From Gautieria morchelliformis (taxonomy: Eukaryota; Basidiomycota; Agaricomycetes; Gomphales; Gomphaceae), in assembly GCA_015179125.1 (NCBI GenBank), contig WHVA01000275.1, forward strand, positions 84,346 to 148,345: a stretch of 64,000 nt of DNA, written 5' to 3'. The notes beneath the pieces are model-generated. The model was not told where the DNA came from. It did not search any database and saw only the letters and a program-made list of their open reading frames with translations. Both the position numbers and the translations under genes were made by a program. Positions 31,175-41,117 of this stretch are shown in pieces. Each line of letters opens with the position of its first letter. Position 1 is the first letter of the stretch.

Positions 31175-34100
31175 GATGTGTGCCCCTGCTGCCTGTACAT
31201 AACCGGTTTGCCTGTCTTGAAGTAGAGAATGAAAAGCCCCCACTCCCCTCACTTCATACAGACCCACCGGATAAAGTCACACAAAAGCATCCGACACCCC
31301 GTATATCCCGCATCCACCCTTGGGAGAGACGCCTTCCGAAGTGCTATGTTGTTGCTGCCACCCCTGGCCCCAAGTCACTAGTCATTAAGGTGGAGGTCCA
31401 GATGACAGATACGGCGGAAGTCAAATCCGGACCCGCCCTTGTCGATTGCAGGGCCACTGGTCAGTTGATAGACCGGGACTATGTGGAACGGAACCGACTG
31501 ACCACGCGGAAGTTGCAACGTGCAATCCCGGTGTTCAATGTGGATGGAAGCCCCAATGAGGCAGGGTCCATCATGGAGATAGTAGACACAATCCTCCGCT
31601 ACGATGGACACTCAGAACGCACTTCCTTTGCAGTCACCAGCCTGGGGAAGCAAGACATCATCCTCGGGTTTACCTGGCTTCAGGAGCACAACCCGGAGAT
31701 CAATTGGCAGACTTGGAAGGTACTGATGAGTAGATGTCCAGCCAAGCGTCACATGTGCCGGTCGGAAGTGCGGAAGGAGCGCCAGGAGCAGCGGAAGACC
31801 GAACGGCTCATACAGACATGTCGTTCCGGCCCCCATCCACTGCTTGCAGAAGAAGACTTGGAAGTGGAATTTGATCCGGATCCCACTTCCAATTCCGATT
31901 CCGATTCCGACTCCGACGTCATCCGACTCGGCCCAGAAGACACTCTGGCGGAAGGGGAGCGCTTGCTGTACATAAACCTTCCGCCCGAAGCGGAACACAT
32001 CCGCGCCACCGGAAATATTTCGCAATGCCTTGCTGAAGCCTCTCAGAGGCATGATAGAGTGGAGGCGGAAATTCCGGAGTACTTGTGGGAGTTCGAGGAC
32101 GTCTTTTCCAAGGATTCGTTTGATGCCCTGCCTCCGCGGAAGCTGTGGGACCACACCATCGAGTTGGAGCCTGGGTCAAAGCCCACCAACTGCAAAGTCT
32201 ACCCGCTGTCACCCAAGGAGCAGATAGAGCTCGATGCATTCCTTGCGGAAAACCTCCGTACAGGGAGGATCCGACCCTCCAAGTCACCCATGGCATCTCC
32301 GGTGTTCTTCATCAAGAAGAAGGACGGCTCGCTCAGACTTGTGCAGGATTACCGGGCCTTGAATGCGATCACGATCAAGAACCGGTACCCCATTCCACTC
32401 ATTTCCGAACTGATCACACAACTCCGCGGGGCGAGGTACTTCACTAAGCTGGATGTCCGCTGGGGCTTCAATAATGTCCGGATCCGGGAGGGAGACGAGT
32501 GGAAGGCCGCATTCCGCACCAACCGAGGACTCATTGAGCCACAGGTCATGTTCTTTGGCCTCACCAACAGTCCTGCCACGTTCCAGACGATGATGAATGA
32601 CATTTTCCGTGACATGATAGCAGAAGGGGTTGTCTGCGTCTACCTCGATGACATCCTCATCTTCACAAAAACAATGTCCGAACATCAGGAAGTCGTGCGG
32701 AGAGTGCTGGAACGGCTCCGGGAGTACAACCTGTGTCTCAAGCCGGAAAAGTGCGAATTTGAGCGGACACGGATAGAGTATCTTGGGGTGATTGTGTCGG
32801 AAGGAAAGGTGGAAATGGACCCAGTCAAAGTTTCCGGTGTATCGGATTGGCCCGTGCCGCGGAACAAGAAGGAGGTCCAGTCCTTCATTGGGTTTGTCAA
32901 TTTCTCCTGGCGGTTCATCCAGGACTTCTCCTGCCACGCCCATGCCCTCTTCGACCTCACCAAGAAGGAGGTTGGATGGCGGTGGGGAGAGCCGGAACAG
33001 GCCTCCTTGGACAAACTCAAAGAGCTGATCACTTCCGCCCCGGTCCTGATCTTTCCCGACAACTCTTGCCCTTATCGAGTCGAGATGGATTCTTCCGACA
33101 CAGCTACCGGAGCGGTCTTGTCACAACAGTCATCGGAAGATGGTGGGGGGTGGCATCCGATTGCCTTCTTCTCTAAGAGCCTCAGTCCAGTCGAGCGGAA
33201 CTATGAGATCCATGACAAGGAGATGCTGGCAATCATCCGAGCGCTGGAGGAGTGGCGACACTTCCTCGAGGGTGCTCTATGCCCATTTGAGATCTGGACA
33301 GACCACAAGAACCTCGAGTATTTCCGCACGACTAAGAAGTTGAACCGACAACAAGCACGGTGGTCCCTACACCTGTCCCGGTTTGACTTCATGCTCCACC
33401 ACCGCCCCAGCCGCACCATGGGCAAGCCCGATGCCCTATCCCGCCGCGCGGATCATGGAAGCGGAAGTGGAGACAATGCGGATATGACACTGCTCCACCC
33501 AAGTCTCTTTGCAATCCGCGCCCTAGAAGGAGTAACTGCAGTTGGGGCAGAAGCGGAAATGCTCCGGGATATCCGTAGGCAGTACCGGAATGGAGAGCAG
33601 GAGGGGTCGGTGGTGAAGGCAGTGGAAGAACTTCGGAAAGGGAACTCAAGGTCGGTACGGGCAGCGGAATGGTCGGAACGTGATGGGCTGCTCCACTTCA
33701 GAGGCAAGGTCTACATTCCAGGTGGGGCGGACCTCCGCCGCCGCATCGTGTCCCAGCACCATGACACACGGGTCGCTGGGCATGCTGGCAGGTCGAAGAC
33801 GCTTGAGTTAGTGGCTCGGAACTACTGGTCGCCTCAGATGTCCCGCTACATTGGACAGTACGTGAAGACGTGTGACCTTTGTCTCCGAACCAAAGCACAA
33901 TGACGTCCACCCGTCGGAGAACTTGTTCTGCTCCCGATTCCCGAATCCCGCTGGGACACCATCAGTGTCGACTTCATCGTTGAACTCCCAGAGTCTCATG
34001 GCTACGACGCGATCATGAACATCGTGGATTCGGTAAGTAAGGTGTCCCACTTCATTCCGATGCACATGACGATCACCGCCCTCGGAGCGGCCCGCCTGTT

Positions 34101-35328
34101 CCTTGCACATGTCTGGAAGTTGCATGGGCTCCCGAAGCAAGTCGTTTCCGACCGAGGTCTGCAGTTTGTCGCGGAAATGACTCGGGAGCTCTACCGCCTC
34201 CTCGGCATAAGGCTGGCTACCACCACAGCGTACCATCCGCAGGGTGATGGACAGACGGAACGGGTCAATCAGGAGTTGGAGCAATATCTCCGCCTCTTTG
34301 TCAATGAGAGGCAGGATGACTGGGATGAGTTACTTCCACTGGCGGAATTGCAATACAACAACCATGTCCATTCCGCCACACAACAGACTCCCTTCATGCT
34401 TGACTCCGGACGACACCCGCGGATGGGCTTCGAACCACGCCAGGCTGACTCCCGACTCGAGACGGCCAATGAGTTCCGAGACCGCATGGACTCCACCCTT
34501 TCGGAAGCCAAGTCGGCCCTTGCGAAGGCCAAGGATGACATGGCAAGGTACTACAACCAACGCCGGGTTCCTGCCCCAGAGTACCAAGTTGGAGACAAGG
34601 TGTATCTGGATGCAAGTGACATCCGCACCACACGCCCTTCGCAGAAGCTTGCCCACCGCTACCTTGGGCCCTTCACAGTGACGCGGAGGGTTGGACGGAA
34701 TGCATACCCCCTCCAACTTCCGATGTCCATGTCCCGCCTCCACCCCGTCTTCAACATGGTGAAGTTACTCCCTATGCTTGAGGCCCCAATTCCAGGTCGG
34801 AAGGTTCATCCGCCACCTCCGCCAGAAATTGTAGATGGGGAAGAGCACTCTGTGGTGGAATGGATCCTGGACAGCCGGTTTGTGCAAGGACGACTCCAAT
34901 TCCTCGTGAAATGGGAAGGGTATGGGTATGAGGCGAATTCGTGGGTCCCGGAGCAAGATGTTTCCACTCCAGACAAACTCCGTGAGTTCTATAGGACACA
35001 CCCTGGTGCCCCTCGCCGAATCCGCTCGCTGGCATTTCAATCCCTCGTGTCCCGTGCTTCAAGGACGCAGCACGCTAGAGGGGGGGTTATGTCAGGGGAC
35101 ACCCTGTTTTCCATGTCCAGTTCCGACACCACATCCAGCTCCGATTCCATCTCCGTCTCCGCTTTCGGATATGATTCCGCTTCTGGGAGAACTTCTACCA
35201 GTTCTGTTCGCCTTGCCAGTTCCACTCCAATTTCCGACTTCCACTCTCGGAACAGTGTCGGAAATCAAGCTACTCCCGTAATAGGTGGCATCAAGGGTCG
35301 ATCAAGGGTCAGGGAGGTGCAGGGTTGA
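31171..35328 (+). pseudogene. Pol of gypsy element B with one CGA->TGA stop
   Basis: The protease has ALVDCRATG at about 31435-31460 where D-S/T-G-A is the active site, so Ser-Gly are replaced. RT has QDYRALNAITIKNRYPIP, a KLDVRWGFNNVRI block and the intact YLDD (32641-32652). RNase H covers DSSDTATGAVLSQ to WTDHKNLEYF. The integrase zinc finger (HHDTRVAGH...CDLCLRTKA) ends at TGA 33901-33903; element A has CGA at 13886-13888. The core follows (SVDFIVELP, SDRGLQFVAE, GQTERVNQELEQY), then a chromodomain (VVEWILDSRFVQGRLQF, WEGYGYEANSWVPE) that runs into the 3' LTR. Chromodomains of this class target heterochromatin. Confidence 0.93.
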
Positions 35329-35540
35329 TGGCGGGTGCCAAGTGTTGTCCCTGGCTGCGCAGCGTAGTATAATACGGGCTCGCTGACATTGGGGGTCCTT
35401 AGACTTTTCCCTTTGGATTTCCCCTTGTCAGGTGAGAATCCCCTCTCTTGTATACTCTGTTCATTAATACATACTTTGGATTTCCCCTTGTCAGTTGTGT
35501 GGTAGTGTGATCTCCACAACCAGCCAGGGTTTCCCTTACA
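35090..35540 (+). repeat. 3' LTR of gypsy element B
   Basis: 451 bp, same ends as the 5' LTR. The pol stop codon lies inside it at about 35328. Confidence 0.95.
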
Positions 35541-36226
35541 CAAACAAAGAGGAGTCTGAGGAAGAGGTGAGCCCTCGGGTCGGGTCGGTTTGGTTTGTTT
35601 TTTTACTTATGTTTTTTATCTGTTAGCGTGAACCCTGCGATGCGTGCAGGAGTTGCCAGACCCAGTGTTTACTCGGAAGAAAAACCGCATGCCAGAAATG
35701 TGTAGACTGAGAGGTTGTGGAAGTTTCCCGAATGATGAAGGATCTGCTGTCTCGTCAAAACGAGCAGCTGGAGCGGAGCAATCATTTGCTCTGAGGTGTA
35801 CTGGATTTTGGGCAGCGGATTGAGCGGAACAATTCCAAATTGAACAAGCGGCTTCACTTGTGGGCCACAGCATTCGAGAATGCATCCTTATGGACCGGAA
35901 TGACTTCGGATTGGGTCGGGTTCGATTCGGCTGGGGGTTCAGGTTCGGGTTTGGGTTCGGGGGAACAGGGAGCGGAGGAAAAGGGAGCGGAGGAAAAGGG
36001 AGCAGAGGAAAAGGGAGCGGAGGAAAAGGGAGCGGAGGAAAAGGGAGCGGAGGAAAAGGGAGCGGAGGAAAAGGGTAAGGGGAAAGAAAAAGATGAGACA
36101 GAGGGAAAAGCAGAGGTGGGATCAGGTTCGGATTCGGATTCAGAAGACGGGAGTGGGGAAGATGAGTGGAATGCCAGGGGAAAGGATGCGGAGGTGAATG
36201 AGGAAGAGACTATGGAAGATAACTAA
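35541..36226 (+). pseudogene. Coiled-coil / cysteine-cluster protein, copy 2, 3' part
   Basis: After the target duplication the frame continues Lys-Glu-rich to GAAGAG/GTGAGC, an intron to about 35630 (TCTGTTAG), then EPCDACRSCQTQCLLGRKTA and CQKCVD, a Cys cluster differing in spacing from copy 1. TGA follows at once (35728-35730). The frame goes on with MMKDLLSRQNEQLERSN, another stop, RLHLWATAFENASLWTGM, a Gly/Ser stretch and an AEEKG repeat, ending in acidic EEETMEDN. It is the downstream half of the gene split by gypsy B. Confidence 0.6.
35958..36075 (+). repeat. 15-bp tandem repeat (GGGAGCGGAGGAAAA)
   Basis: About eight copies, one with a G-to-A change. In frame they encode GAEEK units within the coiled-coil gene; another frame gives Gly-rich GKGSG. 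Confidence 0.9.
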
Positions 36227-36399
36227 CTAATGTTTTTGTTGTTTTTTATATCCTAATGTGAATCTTTTTCTTGGTAATTTTTGTTTCAGAATTGGGATCA
36301 GGAACGGAAGTGACTGAACAGACAGAGAGAGGGAAAGCCGAGAACTACAAGAGTAGCTATTTGGCAAAACGGCCGAGAATACAACATAGCACAAGATTG

Positions 36400-37371
36400 T
36401 TGTTTTGTTTCTTTGTCTAACTAAGAAAATGACCATCAAATGAGTGAAAGGAAAAGGGGAGCCAAAGCCCAGGTTCAAGGAACCCATGGTCCAGGCTTGG
36501 CAGGGTAGGCCAAGTGAAAGTCCGTCACAATCATGGCCGCATGGCCGAGCTTGGTCGCAAGGACCCATGACATCTCTTCATCAGTACCTTCATAACCAGC
36601 CCAACGGACAAGGTACAGGAGGTTACAGGGTCTATGGCGTCAGTCAATCTTGCAATCAAGAATTTCCAAAATCTGGTACTCTGTCTCGCCGTCAATCCCG
36701 ACTGGAGGCGGCGGAGACTGACCCCAGTTCAGAATGGTATTCAGGATTGCGGGTTTGAGCATGGAGACATGAAAGACCGGGTGGACTGCCCGAAGGTTAT
36801 CCAGGAGGGGTAGAATGTAAGCTTGGGATGTGGCCTGGCAAATAATCTCAAAGGGACCGAGGTACTTCTCAGCCAGCTTCTTCGAGGGCCGGGTTGTCCG
36901 GAAGAACTGCGCTTTTACAAACATGGAGGATCCTATTGCAAACTCGGGAGCAGGAGTGCAACAAACGTCGGCCGAGACCTGATACCGAGATTGAGCGGAT
37001 TTAATTTTTATCTTTCAGGGTAGCGTGAAGCTGGTCAAGGTCAACTGTGAAGTCTCAGGCTCGGGAGGATGCGAGGTCCCGTTCTGGGTGAACTGTGAGG
37101 TTCAGGTTGTATCCCTTGTTGGCAAAGAAGGGTCATATGCCAGTAGTTGCACTGGGAGCATTGTTGTATGCAAACTCAGCGAGTGGTAGCAATTCAGACC
37201 AATTGTCCTATTGGTAATTGCAATACACACGGAGATACTGTTCCATAGTTTGGTTGACACATTCGGTTTGACCATTGCCTTCAGGATGATATCCCGAGGT
37301 GAAATGCAGTTTCATGTCGAGAGCCTTGCCCAGGGAACAGAAAAAGTGCGAAATGAATTCCAAACCTAAGG
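36400..37371 (-). pseudogene. Chromovirus family C: integrase end and chromodomain
   Basis: The minus strand gives SLGLEFISHFFCSLGKALDM, FTSGYHPEGNGQTECVNQ and MEQYLRVYCNYQ. After frame changes come MFVKAQFFRTTRPSKKLAEK, LRAVHPVFHVSMLKPAI and a chromodomain (TEYQILEILDCKID, NLLYLVRWAGYEGTDEE, ATKLGHA, TDFHLAYPAKPGP). It is closely related to the 22.7 and 26.4 kb fragments. Its upstream end is cut by the family-X LTR at 37377. Confidence 0.8.
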
Positions 37372-37376
37372 AGTTC

Positions 37377-38441
37377 TGTTGTGATAAACGCAATTATTCT
37401 ATTTTAAATCATTTATATACAAAAGAAACTAATAAAGAAAGAAAAACAAGAAAAAGATCAAAAAGAAATAGAAATGACACTCACGACAGACGTCAGCGCA
37501 GACGATGAACACATGAATTTACGGCTTGCTATCTTACCCACAGATCGGGTAAGGTACAGAGGTTCGGGCATCGACCACGTGCGATCGATCAGGGATAGCG
37601 CGCCTATCGAGTGATGGCATCGGCCATGACGTCAACAGGCGCCAGGCCACAGGCACCGAGAGGGTGTGGGCACCAAACGCCGCAGAGAGCAATAGACTGC
37701 GCAGGAGCACAGGGTACTGTGGAGTGATTTGAGAATATCATCCACAGTACACACACTCAATTAGCTGCCCCACAGAAAAGGCACAGAGACAGCGGCCCCA
37801 TCACCAAGCCTAGCATTTATGCTAGGCAGGGCAGGTTTAACTCCATTTTTCTATTTTAACTCCATGACACGACTGGCTGACTATTATCCTAACATCATGT
37901 GGACAGGGGCTTTGTATGCTAAGTTCAGATCTCTATTCCAAAGCCTAAATAATCCTGATACTATCTCCATCACCCCATGACTTTATGACTATAAATTAGT
38001 CACCCCTTAGTTACAAGTAGCTTTTCGACCCATCTGTCCAATATCTTGAACACTAGTAGTTACTATTAACATAGTATAAATAGCTAGTACAAATGTACGA
38101 ACAAAATCATCCAGAATCAATTGTTTTACCCCCTGAAACTACTGTAGTCTTGTTTGATAGCTACAGAGTCCAAACCTTGATAGTTTATTCCAAATCTTCG
38201 TTGAGGGTTCATTATCACTGTTTACTCTATACTACCTTAAAAGTGAACGCTTTTGATTTGGTTATCCCTTGGATCGACACCATCCTTCTGTCGACACGGT
38301 CACGTGACTCTCATCCATCAGTGCCGGACGCGCCTCGAAAGGCTTAGTCAGCACACAGAAGAGAGGCGAACACAGTGGTTCCAGTCACTGAGCAATAGAT
38401 TCTACTTGTTAAAAGGCACCAATTAACATCTTAATCCAAAA
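37377..38441 (+). mobile_element. Solo LTR-like element, family X (1065 bp), target duplication AGTTC
   Basis: It starts TGTTGTGATAAACGC and ends TTAATCCAAAA. Exact 5-bp duplications AGTTC flank it (37372-37376 and 38442-38446). It aligns along its full length with 54538-55580, and its last ~90 bp recur at 23599-23690. The 3' end is not the usual CA. It contains two short frames kept in both full copies (about 37864-37979 and 38093-38347). Confidence 0.8.
38093..38347 (+). CDS. Conserved short ORF inside family-X element (84 aa)
   Basis: It starts MYEQNHPESIVLPPE and has VVLFDSYRVQTLIVYSKSSL, YHCLLYTTLK and IPWIDTILLST. The frame is also intact in the 54.5 kb copy (55232-55477, 81 aa), and many of the residue differences are conservative. 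No domain was recognised. It could be a real small protein or an open frame kept by shared ancestry. Confidence 0.3.
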   Translation: MYEQNHPESIVLPPETTVVLFDSYRVQTLIVYSKSSLRVHYHCLLYTTLKVNAFDLVIPWIDTILLSTRSRDSHPSVPDAPRKA

Positions 38442-38446
38442 AGTTC

Positions 38447-40098
38447 AAATGGCCTCCATTGCAGAAAAAGAAGTGCTGCAAGGAGAAGGGATGGCCAACT
38501 GGATGATGGTGGCTGATGAAGTTGACAGGTATGTACTTGTAGCAGAGACTTGTGAGGTTGAAGCTATCAAACCTTGAACCTTGGCTGAGGTGAAATGGTG
38601 TCCCAACTGGAAACAATGGCAGTCAGCTATCCATGAAGAACTAGCAGTGCTTTGTAATGCAGGAACTTGGGAACTCACTGATGCACCAACTGGTGGAAAT
38701 ATTGTGGGGCCAAAATATGGTTTTCAAGCAAAAAAGGATGCTGCAGGACATGTGGTCAGATATAAAGCCTCCCGTGTTCAACAAGGCTTCTCACAGGTGT
38801 CAGGTGCTGATTACTTTACATGTTTGCCCCCATTGTGAATGTAGCTTTGATTAGGATGGTACTTGCCTTTGTGACTGCAAAGGAAATGGAATTGCCACAA
38901 ATTGACATTAGAGGCGGTTATTTAAATGGAGAACTCACTGACAAGGCGACCATATACATTTATCAGCCACCAGGCTACCATGCATACAACTCATCCGAAA
39001 AGGTCTGCCTTCTCAAGAAGACACTATACAGCCTGGAGCAGTCAGGATGGCGCTGGTACCAGAAGCTTGTGGATATCATGCTCACCAGGTTGAAGTTTTC
39101 CTGATGTGACATTGACCAAGCCATCTTCTGCAAACATGCTAATGCCTCCACCATAATCCTTCTAGTGCACATAGATGATTGCACTATTGCTGCAACATCA
39201 CAGGTGTTAGTAAACAGATTCCAGGCCAGTATCTCCAAACATGTTGAAATAACTGACCTGGGAGAGCTGCACTAGCTGTTAGGAATCACAGTTACTCAGG
39301 ACAGAGAGAAACCATATCTGTTTCCCAATGATTCTATATTGCCTCCATTATTCGCCGCTACAACTTTGCAGGATTGAAGCCGGCGTCCATGCCAATGCAA
39401 CGTGGATTATTGCTGTTGATGACTCTGTTACCAAAAATGCCAACTGAAGTTGCACAGATGAGGGACATACCTTATCGTGAGGCAGTGGGCTCACTTATGT
39501 ATGCAACACTAGCCACTTGTCCTGATATCACCTTTGCCATCCAGACGATATTGCATTTTTTGACAAAATTCAGCCAGACCCATTAGAATGCCATAAAAAG
39601 TATCTTTTAGTATTTAAAAGGGATGCCACACCTTTGGCTGACTTATGGGCATACCAAGACCGAGCTCATGGGATATTCAGATGCTGACAGCAGCATGGCC
39701 AAAGATGGGCACACAATCTCAGGATGCGTGTTTATAATCCACAGTGGTGCTGTTTCCTGGAGTCTAAAACATCAGCCACTAGTCTCCCTTTTGACAACTG
39801 AAAGCAAGTATGTCGCAGCTGCACATGCCACGAAGGAGGCAATGTCGCTGCATTCTCTGATCCAGCAACTTTTCAACATACAATTGTCACCCACCACTAT
39901 GTTTTCTGATAACCAATTGGCCATTGCATATGAACATCTGTCTCCACTTTATTTGATGGATTGTCAAACAATGATGCCTACAACTCATTTACTGCCCTAT
40001 GGACAATATGATAGTTGATACACTCAGCAAAGCACTCCCCTCCACAAAAGTCAAGCATTTCATGGTTGAGCTCCAGCTATCCACAGTGTGAGGGGGAG
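38447..40098 (+). pseudogene. Copia pol remnant (RT and RNase H), several shifts and stops
   Basis: The RT block starts EVKWCPNWKQWQSAIHEELA and continues YKASRVQQGFSQVSGADY, then in a shifted frame ALIRMVLAFVTAKEMELPQI, DIRGGYLNGEL, QPPGYHAY, KKTLYSLEQSGWRWYQKL. The catalytic box reads HIDD where copia has YVDD. A TGA at 39102-39104 and further stops follow. RNase H shows GYSDADSSMAKDGHTISG, AVSWSLKHQPLVSLLTTESK and YVAAAHATKEA. Gag, protease and integrase are absent. Confidence 0.85.
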
Positions 40099-40385
40099 TG
40101 TTGGAGCGACAAACACGTGATAGCCATCACATGCACGTCTTTGTGCAACCTTTCAGGTAAAGTACACGTCTCGCTTCAGAGCAACACATTTCTGTGTTTC
40201 CTTCTTAGTTCAACCATTAAGAATGACATTATAAAATGATCGCAGACAAATTTTCTCCGAGGCGCATCGCGCCCTTGGAGCAGCCACCACCACCCAATCA
40301 TCTTGTAACGAAGATGATGCAGCCCCAAAGTCAAGCTATCCATTGAGCCATTGCGCCTACCAAACCAGCACGTCACGCTAAAAGG
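40099..40385 (+). mobile_element. Copia 3' LTR, at least in part
   Basis: The purine tract GTGAGGGGGAG directly precedes TGTTGGAGCGACAAACACG, the usual layout at the start of a copia 3' LTR. The right end is not certain; the similar-looking sequence extends to about 40385. No matching 5' LTR is present in the window. Confidence 0.55.
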
Positions 40386-41117
40386 TCGTGAGCAAAAAGG
40401 TCATAATACTACAGTAATTCTGGCAGATTAAAACACAAATCATCCTGAATGTGAGGAGCATTGAGTATCTACTTCAGCAATAATTGTTCCTGTATGCCGC
40501 ACCGCTGCTTGTGCTGCTAAACGTCAACACAGAAATTCAGCGGGCGGCTCCAAGGCCCAACTTGGGGTTGCCATAGTACCAAATTAGATTACAAATTGGA
40601 GTTATTCAAGGTCACGATGCTTCCCGCACGCAGACCGAAAGCTTCCGTAAGTACGCATCGCTCGGAAGTCAAATAGTTTCAGTAGCTAGTTATGCATCCA
40701 CCCATACCTCCACAGAAGCACTACTACAGCCAACTACCGAACAAGATATCCATCTGCACGCGCCAAGCAAGCAAGGACCGCACACACACCATACGTTACG
40801 TTACACACACAGTCTGAATAAAAACACCAATGCAGAAAGACACACCGGCCGGTGGTACAACGTGCGTGCGGGATCTAACATAGCATAAAAAAAAAGGAGG
40901 GGGTGACGCAGAATACGAAAAGAGGTGGTGGGGGAGACGCCAGGAATTAAGGGTGGAAATTATGGGGAGGAAAGAGAGGGTTTGGGGGGACGATCGCGGG
41001 TCCGTGGCCGCACAGCGCGACCACACACCACACACCAACCCGGCCGGCTTGCGCGCGCACGCCTTCCTGCCGCCGGGTCGTTTCAGCATTTCACACTGTC
41101 CCAGGCCGGCGGCGCGC
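40386..41117. other. Intergenic region downstream of the ammonium transporter
   Basis: No supported gene. It holds the 3' flank of the transporter; frames here on the plus strand are shadows or chance. Confidence 0.45.

Larger units (their letters stand above)
29361..35540 (+). mobile_element. Near-complete Ty3/gypsy chromovirus (element B)
   Basis: The 5' LTR (29361-29812, 452 bp) and 3' LTR (35090-35540, 451 bp) start TGTCAGGGG and end TTACA. My hand comparison finds about a dozen substitutions and one indel between them. Flanks CAGAC (29356-29360) and CAAAC (35541-35545) are a 5-bp target duplication with one change. A purine tract, AGAGGGGGGGTTA, precedes the 3' LTR. The order gag, protease, RT, RNase H, integrase, chromodomain is complete. 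It is defective through one gag shift, one gag stop, a changed protease site and one pol stop. No clear primer-binding site was recognised after the 5' LTR. Confidence 0.95.

Noticed and set aside
30000-31267. 439-codon minus-strand ORF from about 31267 to 29948
   Set aside because: Antisense of gypsy gag.
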